Assembly (NCBI GenBank): GCA_963995525.1
Contig: OZ023208.1
Coordinates: forward strand, 17,242,540 to 17,306,539
From: Escarpia spicata
Lineage: Eukaryota; Annelida; Polychaeta; Sabellida; Siboglinidae
Direction: 5' to 3'
Length of the DNA stretch: 64,000 nt
This document shows positions 11,301 to 22,627 of this stretch, in pieces. The position numbers were made by a program, and so were the translations under genes. Position 1 is the stretch's first letter, and the number at the start of each line of letters is the position of its first letter. Below the pieces are notes generated by a model. That model did no database searches. It saw only the letters and a list, made by a program, of their open reading frames with translations, and had not been told where the DNA came from.

Positions 11301-14300
11301 AAACAAATCCGTTGAGAACTTTTATTTTTATGATTTTTTTCTACATAAAAATAGGCCGATTCAAACAGGCTGATCACTGCCGCGTTCGTAACCGTTGCAA
11401 CCCACGTGCTTGCCGGGAGAAACATTGCGCTGCTAATTTGTTTAATTTTCACATAAAAAACACCCCAAAGTTGTTCTAACTTAACTATCTAACCTAATAT
11501 AATAATCTTATACTGTCTGTCGGGCATTTTTTCAAAATATTGACTCAGAAACTTGAGATAAGCTGAAGTCAACTTTTGCAGATTGTAAGTAGCTGTCAAT
11601 GAATCTGCTCATGAATAAATATACACAATCTCGAAAAATGTGTCTGCTATCCATAGATACCAAATGTTCACATGTCAGTTGCATCTGAAGGAAATGAAAA
11701 TTGTAACAACAAAGGCATGTACGGTTGGGCTGAATTTCGGCCCAAGACACTCCGAGGGTTAAGAACAATGCTATGACACTGATTTATTAGGTGAAGTTTA
11801 TATTTGACAAATCCAAGCTTCGACTCTAGTTGCTTGTTGCATAGATTATGATGTCTGAAGGCAGTTAGGGGCAGTTCAGTTATGAGTGTCCTTAACCGGG
11901 AACTGCATTTTCAGGGAGAGACGTCGCAAAGAACTTCGTAGGTCAAAGTCGCGACATAGGTCAAGGTCTCGCACCCCAAAGTCGTACCGGTCGTCCCGTC
12001 GCTCCAGGTCTCGAAGCAGGTAATTTACTGTTCTGTTCGCTACGTGATGTGTATTATTTGCTTGTTTTGTTGTCTGTGTTACCTTTGCTTCTGTACTAAT
12101 GTATGATCTTTTGTGTGAGACATGTCATGTTTATGCTGTATGATGTGATGATTACAGGGAGATGTAGAAATGTCTCTTGCAGTAAACCCATTAAGCCAGC
12201 TTACATGTGATGGCTTGTGAGTCAAGCAAGACACCTTACGCAGTTTGTGTCATATCAGAGACATGTTTCTTCCAGTTCTCATAGCCACTCCTGATGTCTC
12301 TGGATGGATGTCGTTCAAGCGTGACATGAATGTATTTATTGTACAGAAAAAGTGCCAATTATTGTTTAAGATTTCATTTCGCTATAATACTCAACCATAA
12401 ATGATGCAGTGCTCACTAAATGCCATTTTATGTTCTATGTTTTCCTACGTTATAGTAACAGATAAAGACTTTCACAATTTTTTAAAACATTGATAGTATC
12501 TAAACCTGTAACTGTACCCATCTTTTTGCTTGTATACAGCTGTGACTGAGCTCAGGTTTTTAAGGATTAAGTGCAATGTAAGGTATATTGTTACATTCAT
12601 AATAACACAATCAGTTAATGTTTTTTATGATTTTGTCAGTCTAATATCAGTTGGTATTCAGCATAGAAGCACCGTTCTGTTGGTGTACAAAGGAAATATA
12701 TCATGATTGTGTTTATTTGTTAATTTCTGAGAATCCATTTTGGTCAGATTAAAGAGTGCAAATTCCCCATGGTTGAAATACCAAGTACCATTCTGTTCCC
12801 CCACATACATATTAACCAGTTGTGGCCGATTAAAAATAAATTGCCGAGGATGGTATGTATATCACTACTAAACTTGAATACTCGACTCTGACACATTAGG
12901 CTGGAGATGGGTTATGTTATGTAAACTGAACAACTTATGTGTCTCTCTCTGTGTCAAGTCTAAGGTGGCAGTATCATTCCAGTAATATGGCTACACTGAA
13001 CAGTGATAGTTTGCTTGTCAATTGCTGAGGGTCCCTGTACAACAGGTTACTACAAAACACCTCCCGAAAGCGCAAGTCAAAGAGTCCCAATCGGAAGAAG
13101 GATGCAAAATCCCCATCCCCGTCGTCGGATAAGGGATGCTCCCCATCTCCCACTGAGGAGAAGTCCAAATCAAGGTGGCGAATTGATTTATTTAGTCACC
13201 TTACTGAAGTTTTGGCATGTTTTAGCATTGTATATGAAACAATTATTGGCCTCTGCCATTACACAAATCTTTGGCTTTTATTCCCTATTTATTGATATAT
13301 ACAATATTATTGGTTGTTGGAATGTAATTACTGAAATATTATGTTGTCTCACAAAGTATGAACAAAAGCTGGTGGAGTTACAAAACTAACAAATGTGGCT
13401 GACTGCAAAATGCATGCAATACCACATTTGGATAATACATGGAGGTGTCTTATCCAAATGTTACTGTCTTGGTGACAATTGCACACATGTGGCTCTAAAC
13501 TGTTCCTGCTAGCTGTGCCTTTGAAGGTAGTCTGTTTGAAACTTTGAGGGTCCATGTACAGGTTACGACAAAGCGCTTCCCGAAAGCGCAAGTCAAAGAG
13601 TCCCGATCGGAAGAAGGATGCAAAATCCCCATCCCCGTCATCGGAAAAGGATCGATCCCCATCCCCCGCCAAGTCACCCGTTAAGGAGAAGTCCAGATCC
13701 AGGTGGCCTATTGATTTATTTGCGGTCGCTTTTGCCGCGTTTGCCCAAGTTAATTCCGTGCACTTTTTCAAAGCTGTCACGTCAGTTTGCATTCATTCAG
13801 AGCACAGGCTGCATGACCTTGTTATGTCAGTACATTTACAGCTTTTATTCTGGTCACCTATGATATCTGACTGTCACATTGCAGGGTGTATCAAAATTGC
13901 CTTCTCAATTCAATTTTTGCTTGTCTCATTTGAAATTAATTTGGCAAAAAAACATTACTACCCGGTATCCACTGATACCGTAGCTCATTTGTGCAATTTT
14001 TTTGTAGTTTTGGTATCATCATCAAACAAACTATTATTAGCTCAATTTCTTAATTAATTCCAATAATTCAAAAATTAGTATCTTCGTGTGAACGTACAAT
14101 ATTATTAGGCACATATTTCTGTTTTGATGTTGTCGACTTTCCTTGCTCTCTTTCTCAAAAACTGGGTCTCCAACAAATTCAGTGGGTTGAAAGCTAAATG
14201 TTGGCACATCAACGCTTTCAACCATTTAAACAATTGTAAGCACTTCATGCTTAAACTGACTGCAGATATTGTCTATATATTTTGATGTGAAAGAAAGGGA

Positions 14301-17300
14301 ATCGTGATGGGCTAAACCAGTTTAGGATGAAGTTTTAAGCACATTTTTTATAAGTATAATGATATGGGTTAATATTGACTGCATATCAACTGTGTGTGTG
14401 GCAAGTTAATAACTCACCCCGGTTACCTTGATTACCATTCTGTTCTCCCCACCCTGTTGGCTCGCTGCCATCTCATGCATACCATTTCAATTCGATTGTA
14501 GATCGGATACAATCAAAAAGGACAGCTTGAGGTAAGCTAACAACAGTGGACGTATAAATGTGTGTTGTTCGGGAAAGCTTGCACATGACCACTGTTTCAG
14601 GGGAGAGTTTGTGGTGGTAGAATCTTTCATTTGTAACTTTCATCAAATCTGTATCTTTATTCCAGGTGATCGCACAATTTTGGGTGTCGGCTGGCAGGCT
14701 TGTGTTGCATGTTGAGTAAAGGACTATCCCTCTTAAAGTTTCAGCATTTTGTATATTACAGGTGACAGACCTATAGTCGGCAAATACACATTTCAGAACT
14801 CTGAGTACATCCAATACTTCTTTTTGTTATGTTAATATCCCAAATAAGTTAAGTATTGTTATGAAGAAACAACAAGTTTGACTGGGATTGTGCCCTTATA
14901 TGGAAGAAGAAAAAACAAGTGATGTTTTCTGTTAAATTGTTTCCATGTAAAAAGTGTAATAAAGTATTAAAAATGTACATGCTGTTACTCATACATACGT
15001 TCATAATAGTACTTGCATGTAAGATAGTGGGCTGTAGCTGTCGGTAGTGTACAGGGTGTGCTGCTAAGTTCATATAAAATAAAATTAGTTTGCTCGTACA
15101 TTATGCGATGTTGCAACTTTTTACACCATCGTCATATTTCTGTCTGTTGTGGTTTTGCTTCATGATAGAAATTTTTCAATTCTTGGTTACTCTGACGTGA
15201 AGAGTTGTTATCAAATGTTTGCAGGTCAAGACGGAGATCAAAGAGCCGTTCTCCTCGCAAGTCGCGCTCCTCTCGCTCCAGAAGCAGGTCGGCACGCAGG
15301 TGAGGGCGCCTCTTGGCATCCCTTCTTATTGAAAACTTATGAGAAAATCGTGCGTGTCGAACCAAGCATAACATGGCAGTAGGATATAGTGGTGGTTCGA
15401 TACCTGATTTCTTCGATATCGAACGATACCAGAATTATGCAGGTATGGGCGGTACTGTTATCAAATACAATATGTATGTTTATATATATATGCCGTAATG
15501 GCTGTATGTATTGAGACACCATATGTTTTGGGACACAAAAAATTATTATTTTTCTGTACCATATGTTTTGGGACACATTTGTAAATGTAATTATTTTATC
15601 CCTGTGTATTGGGACTCCAATTATTCGTATTTTTGACGAGCGCGTGCCCACTTTTTTGTCAATGCAGATGTGTAAATAAAAAACAGTATATCAATAAAAC
15701 GTTTTACAATCGCAGCTGCTCTGATGTAAACAATACAAACTTGGGTGATGTCAATTACTGCAGCACCAGCAACGATGTGTCGCCCTTCTAAGTTCTCTCA
15801 GCTACCAGCTGGCCTTCATACATTTAGGAAGTGTCACTATACGCATCTAAAATCCTTCCAGTCCCCCAATGTTTGGCTGTAATATACAAAACTGTGTCAT
15901 CTCTTGACTGTCTGCATTGTCCCAAAACTTGCACGTTTCACATATAGTTGCCGTTTTAATCTGCATGTATGGTCATCTACCGAGAAATTAGTTACTGTGT
16001 AATGGACGACACCCTGTTAATACCAGAGGTAGTTCAATGACACAACGTTTTGTTGCATTTCTGCAAGTTTATCTTGTATAAATTAATAAAAAATGTGTTT
16101 CTATATGTGGTCGAGTTAGTGGTGGGCGGTAATGGGGATATGGGCGATACTGCAGTCAAATACAGTACAATCTGTCACTCGGTAAATAGTCTTTGAACAA
16201 GTGTGGGAAACAGGTACCAGACAGTCTAAACATTTCACATGGCTGAGGATGTAATTATAAATGTTATACTTCTTGCCCTTTTTCGACAATTGTATACATC
16301 TATAATTTAATAATTAGCTACTTTATTATGTCTGTTGTTGAAATAAAAGTTTAATTAATTCATTTTAAAATGTAGTCCCTACATATAACATTACTGTCCC
16401 TCACTCCCTCCGTTATTTTGTTCCAGAGGTAAGCGCAGGTCACGAAGTCCCCGTCGTTCTCGCACACCAAAACGCTCAAGGTCACGCAGTCGCTCCCCTC
16501 GCAGGTAAGAACCTCTCCGAGAACCATTTTTTGTGTTAATGATGGGTAGCATCAGCAGCTTGCGTTTGCAACAGATTTTGCAGATACTATTTTTTTCAGG
16601 TTCCAACTGTTTGCTCGGTGTATGGCAACTGGAAAACTACAGTGGTAAAGAATGTCAGTTTTGTGTTTCTGTTCCTCTTTATTTACTGTTATGTGGTCGA
16701 GTGGCATTGCATTCAGCAACCATATTTATGTTACTAAGACATTGGAGAGCGTGGTAGTGCAGTGGTTAACACATCTGCTTGGCCTGCCAGTGCTCTGAGT
16801 TCAATACCCGGATCAGGCAGGCATGGTATATTGGTATAAAACCTGGCTCTCAACATTTGGGACTGTGTGTCCCTTGTGACTTGGAGATCGCATTAATGTC
16901 GGTCCTTTCTCCAGTTGGGACATAAAAGAACCACGACATGACAAGCACGCTGGCAATGACCACCTTCTTCTCTAAAAAAGGCTGATTGCTTGAATAAGAC
17001 CTCATAAGACCTTAACATTCTAACCACAATATTTGTACAGACTATTCAGTTAATAGAACGTTGCCGAGTGCTGAAAAGAACTAGAACGAGACATCCTATA
17101 TCTGCCAAATCAACCTTTCCCACATGCATTTCCTGCTTGAACAGCTTGATGTTTCTGTCATAAAGAAAACAATTTGGGGGCCAGCATTTCAACAAAATAC
17201 CCAATGGAATGTTCATTGACGGACCTCGTTGCTAGGCAACAGGTCAGGTGGTGGCTAGGTGAATAAGGTGGCATGGTGTTGTTTGATTGCACAGGCCTAA

Positions 17301-17724
17301 GAAGAGGAGGGACCGTGACCGGAGTCGTGACAGGAGTCGCGATCGTGACATGAAGCACAGACGGCGCGACCGCAGCAAGGAGCGCGGGGAGAAGTCTGGG
17401 AAGCAGGCCAAGGTGAAGCGCGACTACGACGAGGAGGAGAAGGGATACGACAGCGACGCGGACGACAAGGAGCGGCGGAAGCAGGAGAGGGAGGACAGCG
17501 AAGGAGAGATGGTGGTGAAGGACGAGTTAAAGGAGGAGGATCTGAGGGACGACAGTCGCGAGGAGACAGAGGAGGAGAAGGGGGAGGAGGAGGTAACCAA
17601 TAGCAATGCTGTGAAGGAGGAGGAGGTCAAGTCGGAGGGGTCGATGTCGCCCCCTCCCCCGCCACCCCCTGCCCCCACCGACAGCAACACACAGGCCATG
17701 GACATGGAGACAGACAGCGACTAG
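2370..17724 (+). CDS. SREK1: SREK1-like splicing regulatory protein (two RRMs plus RS domain), complete, 14 coding exons
   Basis: This is a nuclear SR-related pre-mRNA splicing factor of the SREK1/SFRS12 family. Exons by reading GT-AG sites: 2370-2497, 5129-5259, 5529-5635, 6127-6327, 6946-7079, 7700-7830, 9923-10100, 10577-10633, 11915-12019, 13046-13174, 13562-13702, 15225-15299, 16427-16504, 17295-17724. They sum to 2,025 bases (674 aa) with every junction in phase. RRM1 is about residues 8-85 (RNP2 IIQVTNI, RNP1 KVCFIKFE). RRM2 is about 163-237 (RNP2 IYMMNL, RNP1 CAYVEF). The conserved NTVFIDRALIVVP and the ELEKQR start of the RS region fit the family. Residues from about 278 are Arg-Ser repeats. 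The last 142 residues are Lys/Glu/Asp-rich with a seven-proline run near the C-terminus. The ATG at 2370 opens RRM1 directly, as expected. Exons 10 and 11 are tandem duplicates, and whether both enter one transcript cannot be told from DNA. Confidence 0.93.
3338..3540 (+). pseudogene. Relic zinc-finger-like reading frame inside the intron-1 transposon
   Basis: The open frame reads a Trp-rich segment (WSWAWLER) followed by a Cys-X2-Cys pair (YCLWCEADVNYADW), then stops. A +1 frame continues with His/Cys-bearing sequence (HAGTVHAGHQCSIRN, to about 3590). This resembles the Cys-His segments that open several transposon-encoded or transposon-derived proteins, broken by a frameshift. The family is not identified. 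Confidence 0.3.
3879..4186. repeat. Foldback element with about 140-bp inverted arms
   Basis: The arm starting TTATTTCACAGTCAGTTTAC returns as reverse complement at the right end. The motif CTGCTTTCAGCAGTCTTCTT lies in the left arm and its inverse in the right arm. The inner part of the arms also pairs (GTAGTCCTTCAACGCAGA). It is nested within the 2717-4797 transposon and carries no coding potential. Confidence 0.65.
5636..7699 (+). other. SREK1 introns 3-5, no further feature
   Basis: Introns 5636-6126, 6328-6945 and 7080-7699 are AT-rich with canonical GT...AG ends. I see no RNA gene or mobile element in them. Confidence 0.6.
8300..9463 (-). pseudogene. RTE/BovB-like LINE endonuclease fragment (CFDP2-like), frameshifted
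   Basis: Three overlapping minus-strand frames (9463-9215, 9225-8629, 8579-8334) together read as an apurinic-type endonuclease: IATYNIRTL at the start, YAPTTSYSEED, VMGNFNAQ, EIDYILTN and GSDHRMVMSN. This is the endonuclease type found in RTE-clade LINEs and in CFDP2-like proteins. At least two frameshifts (about 9220 and 8600) break it. The usual GDFN motif reads GNFN, losing a catalytic Asp. The reverse transcriptase part is missing. It lies in SREK1 intron 6, antisense to the gene. A 3' piece of a similar element is at 57350-58150. Confidence 0.75.
9545..9730 (-). mobile_element. tRNA-derived SINE, minus orientation
   Basis: On the minus strand the order is an A-box-like segment (GTGCAGTGGCTGA), a B-box (GGGGTTCGAATCC), then a core containing GAAACTTGGGCAATTT. 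That core is related to the one in the SINE at 1165-1335. A short TATATA run adjoins the head. It lies in SREK1 intron 6 next to the LINE fragment. Confidence 0.55.
10703..11762. mobile_element. Possible piggyBac-like non-autonomous element in intron 8
   Basis: The stretch begins TTAACCCT and ends AGGGTTAA, the TTAA-target and CCC/GGG terminus pattern of piggyBac-type elements. Beyond these 8 bases the ends match only weakly, and another TTAACCCT occurs inside at about 10992, so the boundaries could be chance. No transposase frame is present. Confidence 0.33.
12020..13045 (+). other. SREK1 intron 9, no further feature
   Basis: AT-rich intron with GT...AG ends. No gene, RNA or clear repeat is seen, apart from sequence just before 13046 that resembles the region before 13562. 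Confidence 0.6.
13046..13174 (+). CDS. SREK1: SREK1 exon 10, first copy of a duplicated RS exon
   Basis: This 129-base exon is phase 2 at both ends. It encodes an RS-type peptide containing SRKRKSKSPNRKKDAKSPSP, nearly identical to the peptide of exon 11. Later residues diverge (DKGCSPSPTEEKSKS here, more acidic). It lacks 12 bases relative to exon 11. Confidence 0.85.
13562..13702 (+). CDS. SREK1: SREK1 exon 11, second copy of a duplicated RS exon
   Basis: This 141-base exon is phase 2 at both ends and encodes SRKRKSKSPDRKKDAKSPSP followed by a KDRSPSPAKSPVKEK tail. Intron bases on both sides also match those around exon 10 (GAGGGTCC before, ATTGATTTATTT after the donor). The duplication therefore covered exon plus flanks and is fairly recent. 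Confidence 0.87.
13703..16426 (+). other. SREK1 introns 11-12, minor repeats
   Basis: Intron 11 (13703-15224) shows nothing recognisable. In intron 12 (15300-16426) ACCATATGTTTTGGGACAC occurs twice near 15520 and 15560. A segment with GGGCG(G/A)TACTG and ATCAAATAC occurs near 15450 and again near 16145. These look like traces of an unidentified repeat. Confidence 0.45.
16738..16975 (+). mobile_element. tRNA-derived SINE in SREK1 intron 13
   Basis: A tRNA-like head has an A-box-like GTGGTAGTGCAGTGGTTAAC and a B-box-like GAGTTCAATACCC, followed by about 170 bp of unrelated tail. The tail differs from the core of the SINEs at 1165 and 9545, so this is a separate family. Confidence 0.55.
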
Positions 17725-18065
17725 ACATGTGACACTTGTATTGCCAATGTGCTGATGTATGTTACCGATGGTTCAGCATAAGAAGTGTGTACAGTTGTCT
17801 GTACACGAGGATGTGTTATTGTTATTTGTGTTAGTTCATTGCTTCTCTGGATGTGCACCTTGTTGTGGCGGTATTATAGACACGAAGAACTGTCTGTCAG
17901 TCGACACTAGCACTTAATTTGAATATCAGAACTGTGAGGTCATTTCTTGGTAGCCGATATATTTCTGCTAAAATTATGGTTGTTAGTTAAGGTACATATT
18001 TGCCTTTTTGAGCGAACTGCTAACTTTGTTTATTGACTGCTATAAAGCCATTGAGTAGGTAGATG

Positions 18066-18132
18066 AATAAATTTTTTTCCACATTGATGTAATCCCAAAA
18101 TTAGTTTTGTGTGATTAGTGTTTCCGAATAAA
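18066..18132 (+). promoter_or_regulatory. Polyadenylation signals of SREK1
   Basis: AATAAA occurs at 18066-18071 and 18127-18132, 342 and 403 bases after the SREK1 stop. The second is followed by a GT-rich stretch, as expected downstream of a cleavage site. Confidence 0.6.
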
Positions 18133-19210
18133 ACTTGTATCAGTGGGAAGTTTGTGTTTTCTAAGATTTTATTGTATAATTAAGTACCGGTAGTTGCTTA
18201 GGTGTAGCTGACGATGTCTGCAAAGTCCAAAAACAGTATTCCTTATGGATGAGTGATGGGTTGGTCGTCAGGGAAAGCAATTCAGTGGCACCAGCTATTG
18301 AGTGGGTGCAGACTGATACTTGTGTGGGATGATAGTGTGGAATGCTATTACGGGATGATAGTGTGGGATGATAGTGCGGGATGCTATTATGGGATGATAG
18401 TGTGGGATGCTAGCATGGACATCAGAACCTGACAGTTTGGTGGGTAATGCCTTAGCAACAATGTCACATCAGTTGGAACCTGGTTGTGGTTTTCGGAGCC
18501 TTTTTGGATCGCTCCAAATTGTGCCACCACGTATGGATTGGTGGAGATTTGAATCAATACAAAACATATTTCTGGACTTCGCAAACAGACGAGACCACTC
18601 CTTACCAGTGACCTAAAGCAGCAAAACCAAATATAAAATACAAGACATTTATTTCCTTGCAACTACAAGAGAATACTGTCTGCTCTGTAGAACATAGGAT
18701 GCTACTCTGTTTCCTAAACTCTGAAACTACCTGTACTTAGTCAAATGAACATACTTAAAATCCACCAGTAGTATATACATGGGATAACTGGGCCAAACTG
18801 ATGGCGATGAACACCCCTCTGAAGTATCGGTACATCAATAAACTGGATCAAATGAATGTTCTTATGTAACATACTTCATTAATTCATGTTGGCCACATAA
18901 CAGAACAACAGATAAAACACATTATGAGAATATCGATGTAAAAGGTAACTTATATTTGACCATTTAAAGAATGCTAAACCTACTACCTAACTGAACCAAG
19001 TTGTTGTGAGGCTGCATGCATCTTGTTCATTGGAGGAGTTTATTCTGTTGCTGCTGCATAAACATTTCATACGCATCGGTCATTTCGTCATCCATGCCAT
19101 GAGAATTTGCTTCCACTTCGTAATCATCATCTTCGTCATCACTGAAACAAGAACTCGCATCGTTACCCTCAATGCATTCCTCTGTCCAAAATACTTCACT
19201 AGTTAGCTAA
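18133..19210. other. Intergenic, short GGGATGATAGTGT tandem repeats
   Basis: Between about 18325 and 18418 the motif GGGATG(A/C)TA with GTGTG recurs about six times at irregular spacing of 10-20 bases. No gene is recognised in the rest. Confidence 0.5.
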
Positions 19211-20282
19211 AGCCTGGGGCACCCGAGAGCTATCTGCTGAACAAATGGTCATGCGCGGCTGTTGGCTCGGCTGATGGCTCTTGCCGAGTTTCACAGTCCA
19301 CGTTGAGTAAAGTGCTGAGCTAACAACTACATATCAAGTCACGTGACCACTACATATCAAGTCACATGACGTTTTAATCACATAATTTGCTTAAAATGGC
19401 GTGTTCGGATGATGAGACAGATCTTCTGTTCCTTTTAACATAATAATAACTATATACATATTATATATAATTATATATATATTATTATCTCATTTATATA
19501 TATATATCACATCTTTCAATAATTACACATATGTAATTTATAAATATACAATATATATAAATAAGATTTAACAAGACTGCCACCCAGATAATTTATTCCA
19601 GATGGCAAGTGGACAAGTAAGCCTTTGGTTTATTGAGAGTCCAAATATATATATTAGTACATGAATACACTAATATAAGAATACACTGGGCCCCATCACA
19701 TATTATATTAATCATATATGGGCCTCCCGCCCTGCCTCCCTCCAATTTGAAATAGCCCTGAACAAATAAATACATAATCATTATCAATTATGAAAATAAG
19801 TTGAAAATACAATGAACATGTATTGAGCTAATAATGTATACTGTCATATGAGTGTTGAGTTAGTTGTGACAATGTTTAGTAACCAATCATGTACCATCAT
19901 AACAAAATGCTTGATCATGTGACATGTCTGTTTTGAAAATTAATTATAAAATTATATATCAATTAACAGTGACCACATGTGCATACAGTTTACAATGAGT
20001 ATACTCTGCCAAATTTGATGGCAATGTGTTAAGCATTTGATGAATAATGAATAAAAAAAATTATAAAAACACCAATTTCATTGCCATTTGCTCCTGGCAT
20101 TAAGCTTATAGAACCTGTCCAACAAAAACACAACATTTTTGAGTACTCAAATGATCATAATTTTCACTTCTGTAAAAATGATATCCAAACTTCCAAAAGC
20201 ATGTATTACTGTATTAAACGAGCTATCCAATGATATATGCTAGAAGTTTGTACGTCGACACCGTTGGAGAGCGGCATGCCGA

Positions 20283-20580
20283 ACGATGTGGGCTCGGGAT
20301 TGGATTCTAAGACGTCGCCAGGTCAAGGTGTATATTCAAATCCGATTAGAGAACTAAACGCTGCAAGGATCCCGAAACGTTTCTGCAGTTTCACCAACTA
20401 GACGTCGATTCATTTAGCATCATATAGGCATTGGTGGGTCCGGTTATCAAAAAAGAGGAGACGAACATGCAACCAAACATTAGCCCCGGCAAGAAGCTCA
20501 CAGCAACTTTACGTTTCCTTGCAACAGGCTCTTATAGTTATAACTATAATGTAAATAGACGTGAATATATGCAAGAGCGA
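20283..20580 (+). pseudogene. Harbinger transposase fragment
   Basis: Read across one in-frame stop, the frame gives MWARDWILRRR, then GPVIKKEETNM and ISPGKKLTATLRFLATGSY. The LRFLATG segment with its upstream charged helix is typical of the N-terminal half of Harbinger (DDE_Tnp_4 group) transposases. The catalytic part is absent. A possible start exon lies at about 19395 (MACSDDETDLLFLL). Confidence 0.7.
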
Positions 20581-20734
20581 GGCAATGATGGTAAGATAAT
20601 AAATTGATTACAAACTATGAACTGTAAACAGATGTCATTATAATTTCATTTTCATGAGGTATATAATTATTTCAAATCATGTTATAGAAACAATAATAAT
20701 GCATAATGTGTGCAATAAATATAATTATAAATTG

Positions 20735-20811
20735 CACAGGTAGTCCAGCCACATTTGAACAAGTTTATCCTCCAAAAGGACGTCGTTCACGATTTCGCTG
20801 GTAGTCGCCAT
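20735..20811 (-). pseudogene. MADF/Myb-like DNA-binding exon of the Harbinger element
   Basis: The minus-strand frame from ATG at 20811 reads MATTSEIVNDVLLEDKLVQ, followed by MWLDY. An acidic residue, Lys-Leu and a Trp, as at the first helix of MADF/SANT-like proteins, is what PIF/Harbinger elements encode beside their transposase. Only the first helix remains. Confidence 0.45.
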
Positions 20812-20903
20812 TTCTGAAATGTAGCTTATGCCCCGCAGAGCTGAGCGAACAGCCACGCTTGGCTGCTGGCTCAGCTGATAGCTCTCGTGTGCACTGGCCT
20901 TAA

Positions 20904-21688
20904 CTGGTTCCACTATCTCAAGTTGTTCACCTGATTTATTAGATAATAAAAAACTTCAACATTCCTCATCCCATATCTCTCTTCGCGGGAATGAATAGTG
21001 CTTTGTGAGGTACATGATGAAAGATGTGATTTGCTGGTCTTCTTCTGGTTTCTTCTATAATGCATTTATGTGTGCAAGCTGTAGTAAACAGACACTTGCT
21101 TCAAACTTCATTAGTATTACTGGGAATACACCCAGATTGACAGCACCTAAAGTCGGTGGTTTGCAAGCAATACATATTCAGCAATACCATCCTTATTACA
21201 CAGCATTGCTACTAAACCCCAACAAACAGTTTTCTTCATTGGCATAAATTGAAATTACTTTGATTAAGTATATTACACCAATAAGTAGTACTGGAAAGCT
21301 ACTAGTCGGTAGTTGTTCCTGCATTGACTCTTGCAGAACATTTTTAACAGTCTATTGAGAACTACAGAAATATACACACATTATCTGCAGCCACTAACGT
21401 ACAATTATACAAAACACATTATTTATAATTACAACTAAGAAGTTGTGATGGGGACCTACACCAAGACCGTGTGTCAACACAGTACCAATATACCACAAAG
21501 AAGCACATCAGCGACAGCATTCGATACAACAGCTCCACAACTGTGAACTGCCAGCAAACACTGATTCATTCAGAACAATGACAATACAATAATAATAAGG
21601 GAACTTCTATTGCACCTAAATCCTTGGAAACCAAGCTCAGAAGCACATCAAGACAAGAGGGTTGGTCAACCTCAAAATTGATCCGCAG
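20904..21688. other. Intergenic, no feature recognised
   Basis: No gene, RNA or clear repeat is seen between the Harbinger relic and the minisatellite. Confidence 0.5.
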
Positions 21689-22584
21689 CATCCAAGTTGT
21701 CAACAGATGGATGGATATGTCGAGGAGTACAAGTGCAGCATCCAAGTTGTCAACAGATGGATGGATATGTCGAGGAGTACAAGTGCAGCATCCAAGTTGT
21801 CAACAGATGGATGGATATGTCGAGGAGTACAAGTGCAGCATCCAAGTTGTCAACAGATGGATGGATATGTCGAGGAGTACAAGTGCAGCATCCAAGTTGT
21901 CAACAGATGGATGGATATGTCGAGGAGTACAAGTGCAGCATCCAAGTTGTCAACAGATGGATGGATATGTCGAGGAGTACAAGTGCAGCATCCAAGTTGT
22001 CAACAGATGGATGGATATGTCGAGGAGTACAAGTGCAGCATCCAAGTTGTCAACAGATGGATGGATATGTCAAGGAGTACAAGTGCAGCATCCAAGTTGT
22101 CAACAGATGGATGGATATGTCGAGGAGTACAAGTGCAGCATCCAAGTTGTCAACAGATGGATGGATATGTCGAGGAGTACAAGTGCAGCATCCAAGTTGT
22201 CAACAGATGGATGGATATGTCAAGGAGTACAAGTGCAGCATCCAAGTTGTCAACAGATGGATGGATATGTCGAGGAGTACAAGTGCAGTATCCAAGTTGT
22301 CAACAGATGGATGGATATGTCAAGGAGTACAAGTGCAACATCCAAGTTGTCAACAGATGGATGGATATGTCAAGGAGTACAAGTGCAGCATCCAAGTTGT
22401 CAACAGATGGATGGATATGTCGAGGAGTACAAGTGCAGCATCCAAGTTGTCAACAGATGGATGGATATGTCAAGGAGTACAAGTGCAGCATCCAAGTTGT
22501 CAACAGATGGATGGATATGTCGAGGAGTACAAGTGCAGCATCCAAGTTGTCAACAGATGGATGGATATGTCGAGGAGTACAAGT
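21689..22584. repeat. 50-bp minisatellite, about 18 copies
   Basis: A 50-bp unit beginning CATCCAAGTTGTCAACAGAT is repeated about 18 times. Differences are few, mostly CGAGG/CAAGG plus single changes near the unit start (AGTAT, AACAT). The unit is 50 bases and lacks plus-strand stops in every phase, so all three plus frames stay open for more than 300 codons and give the same cyclic 50-residue peptide. That openness follows from the repeat and is not evidence of coding. It ends about 40 bases beyond the proposed PAIP1 polyadenylation signal. Confidence 0.95.
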
Positions 22585-22621
22585 GACACGTCGAAGGTCA
22601 TTTTTAAAGAAGAAGATGCTG

Positions 22622-22627
22622 TTTATT
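22622..22627 (-). promoter_or_regulatory. Polyadenylation signal of PAIP1 (minus strand)
   Basis: AATAAA on the minus strand, about 200 bases past the PAIP1 stop at 22828. It is the first such signal downstream and would place the transcript end at the edge of the minisatellite. Confidence 0.5.

Larger units (their letters stand above)
19211..20900. mobile_element. PIF/Harbinger transposon relic with TAA target duplication
   Basis: Both ends carry imperfect inverted repeats (left AGCCTGGGGCACCCGAGAGC, right end inverse AGGCCAGTGCACACGAGAGC). TAA flanks both sides (19208-19210 and 20901-20903). A transposase fragment (about 20283-20580, +) and a MADF/Myb-like first exon (20735-20811, -) are inside. 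The target duplication, the two-gene content and the transposase motif all fit PIF/Harbinger. The middle is AT-rich and largely deleted. Confidence 0.8.
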
